From NCBI RefSeq assembly GCF_020531845.1, contig NZ_JAJAVF010000003.1, positions 152,832 to 216,831 of the forward strand: a stretch of DNA of 64,000 bases, in the 5' to 3' direction. Position numbers and translations under genes: made by a program. Below, piece after piece: positions 9,595 through 18,675 of this stretch; within the stretch, counting starts at the first letter, position 1, and each line of letters starts with the position of its first letter. The DNA is from Methylobacillus methanolivorans. Lineage in GTDB: Bacteria; Pseudomonadota; Gammaproteobacteria; Burkholderiales; Methylophilaceae. The notes below the pieces were generated by a model, which ran no database searches, was not told the origin of the DNA, and saw only the letters and a program-made list of their open reading frames with translations.

Positions 9595-9692
9595 TTAATC
9601 AGCTCTATCATCTCAGTCCATCTGTCCTGAGAGCTCATATTAATTGGGGAAAACCTTACTGCTTTGCAAAGCCTCCCCATCAGCAATAACAC

Positions 9693-12197
9693 CTAGAAAT
9701 CAATCGTGGCAGAAACACTTAATATCCTTGGCGCAGACAGTACAATGCCGCCCGACCCTGCACTGCCCTCCCAATAGCTGCGATTAGCTACATTGAGCAC
9801 ATTGGCACGCAATGTCAGGGGATGTCCAAGATAGTTGGTCTGATAACGCGCGCCGATGTCCCAGCGCGCCCAGCCCGGCAAAGACAGGGTGTTTTGCGCA
9901 TTCACATACTGTTCACCCGTCGCTATGACACGCGTGTTCAATGTTAGGCCAGGGACAAAAGGCGTATCCCATTCCAAGCCGGCGTTCGCAATCCAGCGTG
10001 GTGCTGCCAAGGCATCTTTGCCATCGTTGAGGCCAGTCTGCGTTTTGACCTGCTTGGCCTGCATGTAAGTCACGCCGCTGATGGTACGCAAGCCCTCAGC
10101 CAGTTCGCCTGCCAAGCTGAACTCGATGCCGCGGTTGCGCTGCTCGCCATCCATACGATAGAGATAAGCGGCCGGAGTGCTGCCTGGCACATTGATGGCA
10201 TTCGGCTGTTTCAGCTCGAACAAGGCGATCGTGCCCAGCAGGCGGCCAAAGTCCACCTTGACCCCGATTTCCTTTTGCTTGGTCTTGGTCGGTTCAAAGG
10301 CCTGCCCAGCATTTTCTGCCGGCGGAGTCGCTTGAGCACCTGGGCTCAACCCTTCGATGTAATTAGCGTATAGCGAGATATTGCTCCACGGCTTGACGAC
10401 TAGGCCCACTGCGGGAGTATTGACCGACTTGTCGTATTCGGAAGTCTTGCTATTAATGGGCGAGCCGCCATCGTAATTGTCAACCGACACTTTTTGGCGG
10501 CGCAGGCCCAGCAACAATTGCAACGCACCGTCGTGCCAAGACATGGTATCGGATACGCCCACCGAGGTGATTCTGGTCTCAGAGGCTTTACGCATCCCGA
10601 AGAAGCCATTAAAAGGCGCATTAGAAGCAATCGGGTCAGCTACCCACACAGGAGCATGAACATTGGATGCAAAAGCTGCCCACTGCGCAAACCCATAGCC
10701 AGCCTCGATATCCAGGCTGGAATAGGACAGGTTGACCTCATGCTCGGCAGCCAATCCATTGAATTTGATGCGATTGCCCAGCAGGTAGGATTTGGTATCA
10801 GAATATTCCGGGTAGTTGACCGGGGAAACGCGCAAAAGACCGCCTGCCGCCTCAATTCTTGATTCCGTACGGAAATTGCTGTGTTGATGATCCCGTGTGC
10901 CTGCTGATCCGTAGACCGTCCAGCGCGGCGTGAGATCATACTCAGCCTGCGCTACCTGATAATCATCGCGGTATTTCCGGCGCTCCCAGTCTTGGGCCAA
11001 TTGCTTACCTGCCCTGGGCGGGCTAGGTATATGCGTCAAATTGGCATTTTGCCTATATCCCAGAGAGGCGCCCCTGACATCATCGGATTGGTAGCCCAGA
11101 TCCAGCGAAGCGCGCAATCGGTCGCCCCTGAAATCCAACCCGATCGCGCCCGTGATCAAGGTAGCCTCCTGGTTGGAAATAGCCGTATCTCCACTACGAT
11201 ACACACCGTTCACGCGTATCCCGAACTGGTTCTGCTCGCCCCAGCGTCGGCCGAGGTCGATATGCCCGCCCCATTGTGAATCCGAGGCATAATTGAGCGT
11301 AAAGCGCGTGATCGGCTGATCCGTCGCCCGTTTCGGCACCACATTGATTGCGCCGCCAACGCCGCCGCTAGGCGCCATACCCATCAGCAACGCGCCCGGC
11401 CCTTTCAGCACTTCTACGCGCTCCACGGTTTCCAGCGACAACGTACCGTAGGGCAAGACGCCATACAGGCCATTGAGAGCAACATCCCGGTTACCCAGCA
11501 CAAAGCCACGCATGAAAAAATTATCCCCGCCACCAATGCTGGTATTGCGGCCGCGCGAGCTCATGCGCACGGCCGGGTCATTATCGAGCACATCCGCCAA
11601 GGTTGCTACTTGCTGGTTGCGGATCAGGTCACTGGTATAGCTGGTGATATTGAACGGCGTATCCATGACATCGCGGTTGCCCAGCAACCCCACACGTGCA
11701 CCTCGTGCAACTTGCCCTCCGGCATAGCTCATTGGCAAGTCATCTGAGGAGCCAGCCTTTGCCTGTACCGCAACTTCAGGCAACATGGCATCGTCCACCA
11801 GTGAAGTTTTGCGCAAAACATAACCGCCACCGCTCACCTGTACGGCCTGCAATCCTGTCCCCGCCAGCAGGGCTGACAGCGCGGCAGACAGCGTGTAATT
11901 CCCGGCTATGCCTGCTGTCGTTTTCCCTGCAGTTTGCGCATCGGTAAAAGTCAGTAGCACATTGCTGTTGCTGGCGAGTTGGCGCAAAGCTGGTGCTAAA
12001 GGCCCAGCCGGGATACTGTAGTGCTGGCTTGCCTCAATACTGCGATGTGCTGCCGCAGGCTCAGCCTGCCCAACCCCTGGTATAGCGAGATATAGACTGG
12101 TAGAAAACAATACGGATAAAGCATTAGCGATAGATCGCCTTGGTGTACCTGTATTACATAGTGTCATGCTACGCAGATGTAATTGCCGGGCTGGCAT
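9693..12197 (-). CDS. TonB-dependent siderophore receptor with STN signalling domain
   Basis: The protein is 834 residues when started at the ATG preceded by AAGGGGAAG (MPARQLHLRS); upstream in-frame Met codons lack such a site. The signal peptide is unusually long, about 50 residues. The STN domain (HYSIPAGPLAPALRQLASNSNVLLTF) is followed by a plug (IRNQQVATLADVLDNDPAV, VERVEVLKGPGALLMGMAPSGGVGG) and a barrel ending in SVSATIDF. The AVRMSSRGR and FMRGF segments are typical of siderophore receptors. It completes the second fecI-fecR-receptor cassette on this strand. The ligand is unknown. Confidence 0.9.
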   Translation of the reverse strand: MPARQLHLRSMTLCNTGTPRRSIANALSVLFSTSLYLAIPGVGQAEPAAAHRSIEASQHYSIPAGPLAPALRQLASNSNVLLTFTDAQTAGKTTAGIAGNYTLSAALSALLAGTGLQAVQVSGGGYVLRKTSLVDDAMLPEVAVQAKAGSSDDLPMSYAGGQVARGARVGLLGNRDVMDTPFNITSYTSDLIRNQQVATLADVLDNDPAVRMSSRGRNTSIGGGDNFFMRGFVLGNRDVALNGLYGVLPYGTLSLETVERVEVLKGPGALLMGMAPSGGVGGAINVVPKRATDQPITRFTLNYASDSQWGGHIDLGRRWGEQNQFGIRVNGVYRSGDTAISNQEATLITGAIGLDFRGDRLRASLDLGYQSDDVRGASLGYRQNANLTHIPSPPRAGKQLAQDWERRKYRDDYQVAQAEYDLTPRWTVYGSAGTRDHQHSNFRTESRIEAAGGLLRVSPVNYPEYSDTKSYLLGNRIKFNGLAAEHEVNLSYSSLDIEAGYGFAQWAAFASNVHAPVWVADPIASNAPFNGFFGMRKASETRITSVGVSDTMSWHDGALQLLLGLRRQKVSVDNYDGGSPINSKTSEYDKSVNTPAVGLVVKPWSNISLYANYIEGLSPGAQATPPAENAGQAFEPTKTKQKEIGVKVDFGRLLGTIALFELKQPNAINVPGSTPAAYLYRMDGEQRNRGIEFSLAGELAEGLRTISGVTYMQAKQVKTQTGLNDGKDALAAPRWIANAGLEWDTPFVPGLTLNTRVIATGEQYVNAQNTLSLPGWARWDIGARYQTNYLGHPLTLRANVLNVANRSYWEGSAGSGGIVLSAPRILSVSATIDF

Positions 12198-12290
12198 ATA
12201 ACTTCCCCTTGTTTGAAAATAAAAATCAATTCCCTCACAAGGTAAGTGCCGCGAAATCATCAATCGGGCAGATTGATGCGATCATTTTAT

Positions 12291-13325
12291 TTATCCAGCA
12301 CTGGTCACCGTCACCCAATACCGGGTGCGCAACTGCACGCGTATCGGCAGCACGCTGGGTAGCGTCGCTAAAATTCGGTCAATATCGTTTAAAGGAAATA
12401 CGCCAGAAAAACGCAAATCTGCTATCGCAGGATCGCAGCGTACAATGCCGGGAAGATAGCGTGCCAGCTCTGCCATGAAGTCTTCCAAGCGTATATTGTC
12501 GGCAATGATCTGGCCCTTGATCCAACCTAGTGCTTGCTCATCCAGTGGCACTGGCGCACCCAGACTGGTACTGGTAAAAAGCAGGCGTTCGCCCTGTTTT
12601 ACAACACGATGGTTTGCGGGATTGTCAGCAAGCACAACATCCACGGCACTCTGCAACACCGCTACAGTGCTATGTCCATCCCACTGCCGCACGACAAAAT
12701 GCGTGCCCAAGGCCTGGATGCGGCCTTGGGCAGTGTGTACATACAAGGGTCTAGGGTCGGCAGGAGCGCCAGACGCAGCATGCCGGGTAAGGAGTGCTAT
12801 TTCACCAGCCACAAGCTGAATAACACGGGCATGCGCATCAAAGCGTACTTCTATCGCACTGGCAGTATTCAAGGTCACCATGGTGCCATCGTCCAGTGTC
12901 AGGCTACGTTGCTCACCTGCTGCAGTGTGATAATCAGCAGTGCATCTTTGCCAAAAGCTGCTACGCGAGACCACTGCACCGCTGGAGATGGCAATCGCGC
13001 CGAATGACAACAAAGTGATGATCTTGCGCCGACCAGGTAACTTAGGCATGTTGGATTGTGTATAAGGCGAGAGTACGCCATAAGCCGCCTGCGGTTGCAT
13101 GCCTCCTAGCCAACCAGTGACTGCTTCGATATGAGACCAGGCATGTTCATGGTCAGGATCAGCCTCGCGCCATTGTTGCCAGCGTTGCTTATCTTCCTGC
13201 GTAGCTTCGCCCGACATCAGCAACGTCAGCCATTCGGCAGCCTCATCCGCTGCCGCTGCCTTGATTGGCCTTCCACCCACTAACAGCATGGGTACCGACA
13301 CATCATGGGAATCAGGTAGGGACAT
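12291..13325 (-). CDS. FecR-family anti-sigma/transmembrane sensor
   Basis: This 344-residue protein is organised like the other FecR. It has an N-terminal DUF4880-type cytoplasmic domain (DEAAEWLTLLMSGEATQEDKQRWQQW), a membrane segment (IITLLSFGAIAISSGAVVS) and a FecR domain (TAAGEQRSLTLDDGTMVTLNTASA). The C-terminal region ends RVQLRTRYWVTVTSAG, similar to the VSYLTRYWVTFSPA end of the paralogue. It starts 6 bases after the fecI stop. The expected role is to pass the ligand state of the receptor at 9693-12197 to its FecI. Confidence 0.88.
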   Translation of the reverse strand: MSLPDSHDVSVPMLLVGGRPIKAAAADEAAEWLTLLMSGEATQEDKQRWQQWREADPDHEHAWSHIEAVTGWLGGMQPQAAYGVLSPYTQSNMPKLPGRRKIITLLSFGAIAISSGAVVSRSSFWQRCTADYHTAAGEQRSLTLDDGTMVTLNTASAIEVRFDAHARVIQLVAGEIALLTRHAASGAPADPRPLYVHTAQGRIQALGTHFVVRQWDGHSTVAVLQSAVDVVLADNPANHRVVKQGERLLFTSTSLGAPVPLDEQALGWIKGQIIADNIRLEDFMAELARYLPGIVRCDPAIADLRFSGVFPLNDIDRILATLPSVLPIRVQLRTRYWVTVTSAG

Positions 13326-13331
13326 CAGGCG

Positions 13332-13832
13332 TTACACAACCAATGCGAACAAACACTGACGGTTGGCCTTAGTAAGGTATTGCTTCACCGAGCTGGTAGA
13401 CACTTGCAGACGCTCGGCAATCGCCGCATAACTCAAGCCCTCCAGATGAGCCAGCAAGAAAGTCTCTCTCACTTGTGGTGGCAAACCATCCAGCGCTTTA
13501 TCAAGCTGTTGCAAGGCTTCCAGCGCCATGAGCCGTATTTCGGGTGCGGGCACCATAGCTTCTGGCAAGCAAGAAAGCATTTCCAGATAACTGGCTTCCA
13601 ATAATTGCCGCCGATAACGATGTGCCATCAACCGCCGCGCTATCGTCACCAAGAAAGGCCGCGGCTCGCGGATATCATCTGCGGCATTGGCGGACATGAT
13701 GCTGACAAAAGTATCTTGCGCGAGGTCATCCGCCAAGAAGGAGTCGCCCAGCTTGCGCCGCAACCAATCATGTAGCCAGCGATGATGATGGTGATACAGA
13801 CTATGCAAAGATTGCGGCTGATCGACAGACAT
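13332..13832 (-). CDS. FecI-like ECF sigma factor
   Basis: This 166-residue ECF sigma factor has region 2 (WLRRKLGDSFLADDLAQDTFVSIM) and region 4 (LPPQVRETFLLAHLEGLSYAAIAERLQVSTSSVKQYL). The start region (MSVDQPQSLHSLYHHHHRWL) is close to that of the FecI at 9041. A Fur-box-like site lies 14 bases upstream. It is predicted to transcribe the receptor of its own cassette under iron limitation; cross-talk with the paralogous cassette is possible. Confidence 0.92.
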   Translation of the reverse strand: MSVDQPQSLHSLYHHHHRWLHDWLRRKLGDSFLADDLAQDTFVSIMSANAADDIREPRPFLVTIARRLMAHRYRRQLLEASYLEMLSCLPEAMVPAPEIRLMALEALQQLDKALDGLPPQVRETFLLAHLEGLSYAAIAERLQVSTSSVKQYLTKANRQCLFALVV

Positions 13833-13846
13833 GGCGAAAGAAATAT

Positions 13847-13865
13847 AATAAGAATTGTTCGCATT
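13847..13865. promoter_or_regulatory. Fur box upstream of second fecI
   Basis: On the minus strand the site reads AATGCGAACAATTCTTATT. It differs by one base from the box before the first fecI and sits 14 bases upstream of the start. Confidence 0.72.
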
Positions 13866-13921
13866 CTAATGCAAATATGGGGATGAAGGCACGACCCTGA
13901 AATGATTATTTCCTTTGCCTA

Positions 13922-15397
13922 TCAAGGCAAATATGGCTGCAACTTGCCCCAATCCAGATGCTGTTCCACCTCATCCGCTAGGCGCTCTAGGCTAGCTTCG
14001 CGCAGAGCGATGTAATCGTAATGAGCGATTTCTTCTTGCGCCTGTTTCAGCTGGTTATATCCTGCCCAATCCAGCCAGGCCTGGGTGGCCTCGGCATGGT
14101 CAAACAAGCCATGCAGGTAAGTGCCCGCTATCTGGCCATCTACACTCAGAGCTCCTTCTGGCTGGGCCCCCAAATACAGCAAGGGACGCTTGAGGGCTGA
14201 GCCGCTGCTGACACCCATGTGGATTTCGTAGCCGGTAACGGTCGCGTCAGCAAACGTGAGTTTGCCTTCGACTTGTTTGAGGTGCTTTTCCTTGGTGAGC
14301 GTAGTTTCCATATCCAGCCAGCCAAAACCATCGCTAGAGCCAGCATCGCCTTCCATACCATGTGGATCATGAATATGGCGGCCCAGCATCTGGAACCCGC
14401 CGCAAATACCAAGCACTTTACCGCCATAGCGCAGGTGGCGGGCGATTTTATCGCGCCAGCCATGAGCTTCAAGCACGGCCAGGTCGCCACGTACATTTTT
14501 GCTGCCAGGCAGGATAATAAGGTCGGCCGGGGGCACAGGCTCATTGAGTTCAATAAACTGGAAATCAACATGCGGATGCATACGCAGGGCGTCCATGTCA
14601 GTGTGGTTGCTGACATGAGGCAGCACCGGGGCAATAACGCGTAGCCAGGTCTGCGATTTTTCTGGGGTATCTCGCGCCACGCTATCTTCGGCTTCGAGAT
14701 GCAGGTTGCGCAGGTAAGGCAGCACGCCAAGCACGGGTTTGCCGGTTTCCTGCTCCAGCCAATCCAGGCCGGGTTGCAGCAAGGCAATATCGCCGCGGAA
14801 ACGATTGATGACAAATCCAACAACACGCTTTCTTTCCGACTCGGAGAGCAAAGCCATGGTGCCGACAATATGAGCAAACACGCCGCCGCGATCAATATCT
14901 GCAATCAGGATCACCGGGCAATCTGCCGCTTCGGCAAAGCCCATGTTGGCAATATCGTTCTGCCGCAGGTTGATTTCCGCAGGGCTACCCGCGCCCTCGA
15001 CAATGATGCACTCATACTGCTCGCGCAGCCGCTGCCATGAGGCCAGCACCGCTTCGCGTGCTTTGGGCTTGTAGGCGTGGTAGGCCGTAGCCTCAAGATT
15101 GGTGAGGACCTTGCCATGAATAATGACTTGGCAGCCGGTGTCAGTATTCGGCTTGAGCAGCACCGGGTTCATGTCGGTATGCGGTTGCAAGCCACACGCC
15201 TGCGCCTGCACCGCCTGCGCACGGCCTATCTCGCCACCATCGCTGGTCACAGCGGAATTGAGCGCCATGTTCTGCGGCTTGAATGGCACGACACGCACGC
15301 CCCTGCGGTACAATACCCGGCATAACGCAGCCACCAGCGTGCTTTTGCCCGCGTCGGAGGTGGTACCCTGAACCATCAATGTGTTGGCATATGTCAT
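13922..15397 (-). CDS. cobQ: Cobyric acid synthase CobQ/CbiP
   Basis: This 491-residue enzyme amidates the b, d, e and g side chains of adenosylcobyrinic diamide using glutamine and ATP. The N-terminal dethiobiotin-synthetase-like ATPase has the P-loop [10 protein letters not shown] (residues 11-20). The C-terminal class I glutaminase-like domain has its nucleophile in [10 protein letters not shown] (Cys near 334) and histidines near YLHGLFDH (about 427-434). Length is normal for the family. The ATG overlaps the start of the divergent cbiB gene, so at least one of the two promoters must lie inside the other gene. A short GC-poor inverted repeat (TTTGCC/GGCAAA) spans the stop codon but lacks a T-run. 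Confidence 0.95.
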   Translation of the reverse strand: MTYANTLMVQGTTSDAGKSTLVAALCRVLYRRGVRVVPFKPQNMALNSAVTSDGGEIGRAQAVQAQACGLQPHTDMNPVLLKPNTDTGCQVIIHGKVLTNLEATAYHAYKPKAREAVLASWQRLREQYECIIVEGAGSPAEINLRQNDIANMGFAEAADCPVILIADIDRGGVFAHIVGTMALLSESERKRVVGFVINRFRGDIALLQPGLDWLEQETGKPVLGVLPYLRNLHLEAEDSVARDTPEKSQTWLRVIAPVLPHVSNHTDMDALRMHPHVDFQFIELNEPVPPADLIILPGSKNVRGDLAVLEAHGWRDKIARHLRYGGKVLGICGGFQMLGRHIHDPHGMEGDAGSSDGFGWLDMETTLTKEKHLKQVEGKLTFADATVTGYEIHMGVSSGSALKRPLLYLGAQPEGALSVDGQIAGTYLHGLFDHAEATQAWLDWAGYNQLKQAQEEIAHYDYIALREASLERLADEVEQHLDWGKLQPYLP

Positions 15398-16344
15398 TGG
15401 CCCATTATCCCATTAGTTTCCTTGCAACCCCAGCCCTGCTGATCGCCGCCCTGTTGCTGGATCGGCTGCTAGGCGAGCCTGGACGCTGGCATCCGCTGGT
15501 AGGTTTTGGCAACCTGGCCTCCACACTGGAAAAACGCCTCAATCGCCAGCATGCGCCACTCACGGCGCGCGTGATGGGCCTGCTAGCCTGGCTGACCTTG
15601 CTGCTGCCAGCATTTGTGCTGGCCTACTGGCTCACGCAACTCACGTATGGCTGGCTAGTCGACATCGTGCTGCTGTATTTCGCTATCGGTGCACGCAGCC
15701 TCAAGGAGCATGCCTTGCGCATTTACCACGCACTCTCCCGGCAAGATTTACCTGCCGCACGCCATGCCGTGGGGATGATTGTGAGTCGTGACACCGCTGA
15801 ACTCAACGAGCGTGACATTGCCACCGCCAGCGTGGAATCGGTACTGGAAAACGGCAATGATGCCATTTTTGGTGCGATATTCTGGTTTGTGCTCTTAGGC
15901 GGCCCTGGCGCACTGTTGTTCAGGCTAGCCAACACGCTAGATGCCATGTGGGGCTACCGCACCCCGCGCTTTCTTTATTTCGGCTGGGCCGCCGCACGGT
16001 TAGATGATCTGCTCAACCTTATCCCCGCCAGGCTGACAGCCTTGAGCTATGCGCTGTGTGGGCATATTAGGAGTGGATTATCGTGCTGGTGGCAACAAGC
16101 ACGGCTATGGTACAGCCCCAATGCGGGGCCGGTGATGGCCGCAGGCGCAGGCGCTTTGCAGGTCACACTGGGAGGCAAAGCGCGCTACCACGGGCAAGAT
16201 AAGCTACGCCCCACACTAGGCACAGGGCCAGCCGCCTCGGCACCCAGCATTAATGCCGCGGTTCGGCTGGTAGATCGCAGCATTGTGATCTGGTGTTTGG
16301 TGATTATCGTGGCTTACGCCTTGCTCGGAGCATGCCATGCTTGA
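15391..16344 (+). CDS. cbiB: Adenosylcobinamide-phosphate synthase CbiB (CobD)
   Basis: This 317-residue membrane protein attaches aminopropanol phosphate to adenosylcobyric acid. The family signature [17 protein letters not shown] is at about residues 21-37, and several hydrophobic segments follow ([18 protein letters not shown] and others). The conserved [20 protein letters not shown] segment is near 147-166. I chose the ATG at 15391 ([10 protein letters not shown]) because residues before it do not fit the family. This start lies 6 bases inside the divergent cobQ gene. The 3' end overlaps cobD by 8 bases, so the two are coupled. Confidence 0.92.
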   Translation: MSLAHYPISFLATPALLIAALLLDRLLGEPGRWHPLVGFGNLASTLEKRLNRQHAPLTARVMGLLAWLTLLLPAFVLAYWLTQLTYGWLVDIVLLYFAIGARSLKEHALRIYHALSRQDLPAARHAVGMIVSRDTAELNERDIATASVESVLENGNDAIFGAIFWFVLLGGPGALLFRLANTLDAMWGYRTPRFLYFGWAAARLDDLLNLIPARLTALSYALCGHIRSGLSCWWQQARLWYSPNAGPVMAAGAGALQVTLGGKARYHGQDKLRPTLGTGPAASAPSINAAVRLVDRSIVIWCLVIIVAYALLGACHA

Positions 16345-17341
16345 GCACGGAGGCAACTTGCACCATGCGAGCCAGCAATACGGCATCTCATTAGCAGATT
16401 GGTTAGACCTTTCCACTGGTATCAACCCGCATGGCTACCCGGTGCCAGACATTCCCACAGCAGCCTGGCAACGCCTGCCAGAAACGGATCAGCAACTAGA
16501 AGACATTGCGGCACATTATTACGGTGCCCAGCACCTGCTGACGACTGCAGGCTCGCAAGCCGCGATACAAACATTGCCCAGGCTACGCGCAACATGTCGG
16601 GTAAGCTTCCTTGGCCCCATGTATGCAGAGCACGCGCATGCCTGGCGACAACAAGGGCATCACGTCAGCGAACTCCTGCACCTGCCCGAAACCAGCGAAC
16701 TCGCTAATATCGACGTACTGATTCTATGCAACCCTAACAACCCCACTGCTCGGTTGATTCCCCCGGAAACGCTGCTGATCTGGCACCAGGCACTGGCCCA
16801 GCATGGTGGCTGGCTCATTGTTGATGAAGCCTTCATGGATACAACACCGGAGCATAGCGTGGCCGCATTCAGCCACTTGCCCTGCCTGATTATCTTACGT
16901 TCATTGGGTAAATTTTTTGGCCTCGCCGGTGCCAGGATCGGGTTTCTGCTTGCCGATCCAACATTATTGCGCAGCGCAGCAGATATTTTAGGTCCTTGGC
17001 CTGTCACTGGCCCCGCAAGAATCGTGGCCCAGGCCGCATTGGCGGATGTAAGCTGGCAAGAGCAGAACCGCGCCAGGCTAATCAAAGAAAGCCAACAACT
17101 AGCTACGTTATTACAAGGATCTGGCCTAGATACGCTCAATGGTTGCGCATTGTTTCAATGGCTGAAGCCGGATCATGCTGAGGACCAGCATAGACAACTG
17201 GCAAGCCGGGGGATATGGACACGCCATTTCCCTGCCCAGCAAGGGCTACGCATTGGGCTACCTACCATAGAGGGCTGGAGCAAGCTGCGTCAGGCGCTGC
17301 TAGCACTCGGGCTAGCAGACTCACCCCAGTTCAGCGATTAA
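16337..17341 (+). CDS. cobD: L-threonine-O-3-phosphate decarboxylase CobD
   Basis: This 334-residue fold-type I PLP enzyme makes (R)-1-amino-2-propanol phosphate, the linker used by CbiB, whose gene immediately precedes and overlaps it. Family features are HGGN near the N-terminus, LDLSTGINPHGYP (residues 23-35), CNPNNPTA (131-138) and SLGKFFGLAGARIG, with Lys192 as the expected PLP lysine. The protein is called CobC in the Pseudomonas denitrificans naming. The 3' end overlaps the convergent cobC by 11 bases. Confidence 0.93.
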   Translation: MLEHGGNLHHASQQYGISLADWLDLSTGINPHGYPVPDIPTAAWQRLPETDQQLEDIAAHYYGAQHLLTTAGSQAAIQTLPRLRATCRVSFLGPMYAEHAHAWRQQGHHVSELLHLPETSELANIDVLILCNPNNPTARLIPPETLLIWHQALAQHGGWLIVDEAFMDTTPEHSVAAFSHLPCLIILRSLGKFFGLAGARIGFLLADPTLLRSAADILGPWPVTGPARIVAQAALADVSWQEQNRARLIKESQQLATLLQGSGLDTLNGCALFQWLKPDHAEDQHRQLASRGIWTRHFPAQQGLRIGLPTIEGWSKLRQALLALGLADSPQFSD

Positions 17342-17906
17342 CGTAGGCTACCTTCGTGACACGGTCATCCAGAATGATCTTGCTCACGCTGGCATAATCC
17401 ACCTGTAATTTAAACGTGTGCACCAAAGGCAATTCCAGCGCATATCCCGTCAAGGCACGGATAACACCTGCATGCGTGAACACCAGCGCTGGCTGGTCAT
17501 CATGCTGCAACTCTGCAATAAAGGCTTGCGCACGCTGTGAAAGTTGCAAGAAAGATTCCCCGTTCGGCGGCACATGGCGCACATGATCTTCTGCCCAAAC
17601 ATCCACCAGGCCACGTGGAATATCATTCCAGGACTGCATTTCCCAATCGCCAAAATTCAGCTCCTTGAGCCTGGCATCCCGCTTTACCGTGATTTGTGGA
17701 CTGAATGTCGCCGCCATCGCCTCTGCCAACTTGACGCAACGCTGCAACGGGCTGCTATAAATCACGGGATTACGCAGATGCCCGAGTTTAGGATGCAGGG
17801 CTTCAAACTCGGCAAGAAAAGTTTCTGTCACATCAACATCGCTATGCCCGTAACAGGTGCCAGGCAACACGGCAGGCGTCGTATGACGCACCAGGTAAAT
17901 TTCCAA
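17331..17906 (-). CDS. cobC: Alpha-ribazole phosphatase CobC (histidine phosphatase family)
   Basis: The gene probably starts at TTG 17906: GGAG lies 9 bases upstream, and translation from there begins LEIYLVRHTTP, with the catalytic His at the usual distance (residue 8). The frame stays open further upstream, but that part overlaps cobS and does not look coding. The result is 191 residues. Other motifs are CYGHSDVDV, SSPLQRCVKLAE and the second histidine in VFTHAGVIRAL. The enzyme removes phosphate from alpha-ribazole phosphate (or from adenosylcobalamin phosphate) at the end of nucleotide-loop assembly. It lies 16 bases after cobS in the cobT-cobS-cobC operon. Confidence 0.88.
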   Translation of the reverse strand: MEIYLVRHTTPAVLPGTCYGHSDVDVTETFLAEFEALHPKLGHLRNPVIYSSPLQRCVKLAEAMAATFSPQITVKRDARLKELNFGDWEMQSWNDIPRGLVDVWAEDHVRHVPPNGESFLQLSQRAQAFIAELQHDDQPALVFTHAGVIRALTGYALELPLVHTFKLQVDYASVSKIILDDRVTKVAYVNR

Positions 17907-17922
17907 ATCACTTACTCCACAC

Positions 17923-18675
17923 TCAATTTGCCACGCATAGCAATACGCCCAGATAAAACGCCAGCTCAGTGAACTGCTGCATGGCACCCAGGCAATCTCC
18001 GGTGTATCCACCCAGGCGCTGCCTGAGCTTACGACTGAACCAAAGCCAAACCAGCACAACAGGCACCCACGCCAACCACAAGCCAGCAGGCAACAAAGCC
18101 AGTGGCGCAAAGCCGGTGAATAATGCCACGCCTAAGCTGGTAGCACTCAGCTTGTGCGCCAGCGGCTTAGCCTTGCCTTCTTCCCGCACATACTCCTGCG
18201 AAGCAATGACCAACACGGCAGCCAGGCGGCTCACCGCATGCGCTGCCAACATCACGAAAGGTAATATCTCCAGGGGAATATGGCTTAGGCTAACAAATTT
18301 GAGCAGCAAGGCCAGCACCAAGGCGATCGCCCCATAACTGCCGATGCGTGAATCCTTCATGATGGTGAGCACCTGCTCCTTGGTCCAGCCGCCACCGAGA
18401 CCATCCATGGTGTCTGCCAGCCCATCTTCATGAAACGCACCCGTCAGCCACACACTAGCCACCATACTCAGGATGATCGCCACCATCACAGGCAACTGCA
18501 GGTGCAAACTTGCCAACAACACCAGCGCGGCAAGTAAACCCACAATCATGCCGACTAATGGGAAATAGCGTGCGGCATCATTCAACTCTGCCGGATCAAA
18601 GCCTTTGATAGCAGGCAAGGGCAGGCGCGTCAGAAAGCCCAATGCTAGGAGAAACAAGCGCCACTGATGCTTCAT
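17923..18675 (-). CDS. cobS: Adenosylcobinamide-GDP ribazoletransferase CobS
   Basis: This 250-residue polytopic membrane enzyme joins adenosylcobinamide-GDP with alpha-ribazole (phosphate). The family signature GFLTRLPLP is near the N-terminus and the metal-binding-type motif FHEDGLADTMDGLGGGW is at about residues 80-96. Five to six hydrophobic segments are visible. Its ATG overlaps the cobT stop by four bases (ATGA), showing translational coupling. Confidence 0.94.
   Translation of the reverse strand: MKHQWRLFLLALGFLTRLPLPAIKGFDPAELNDAARYFPLVGMIVGLLAALVLLASLHLQLPVMVAIILSMVASVWLTGAFHEDGLADTMDGLGGGWTKEQVLTIMKDSRIGSYGAIALVLALLLKFVSLSHIPLEILPFVMLAAHAVSRLAAVLVIASQEYVREEGKAKPLAHKLSATSLGVALFTGFAPLALLPAGLWLAWVPVVLVWLWFSRKLRQRLGGYTGDCLGAMQQFTELAFYLGVLLCVAN

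Noticed and set aside
9622..9692. Terminator after the second STN receptor
   Set aside because: Only a short GCTTTGC palindrome is visible and no U-tract.
13913..13930. Terminator at the end of cobQ
   Set aside because: A TTTGCC/GGCAAA repeat spans the stop codon but has no T-run on the cobQ strand.
17907..18110. N-terminal extension of cobC upstream of 17906
   Set aside because: The frame is open but overlaps cobS, and its translation is Trp/Cys-rich and unlike the histidine phosphatase family.
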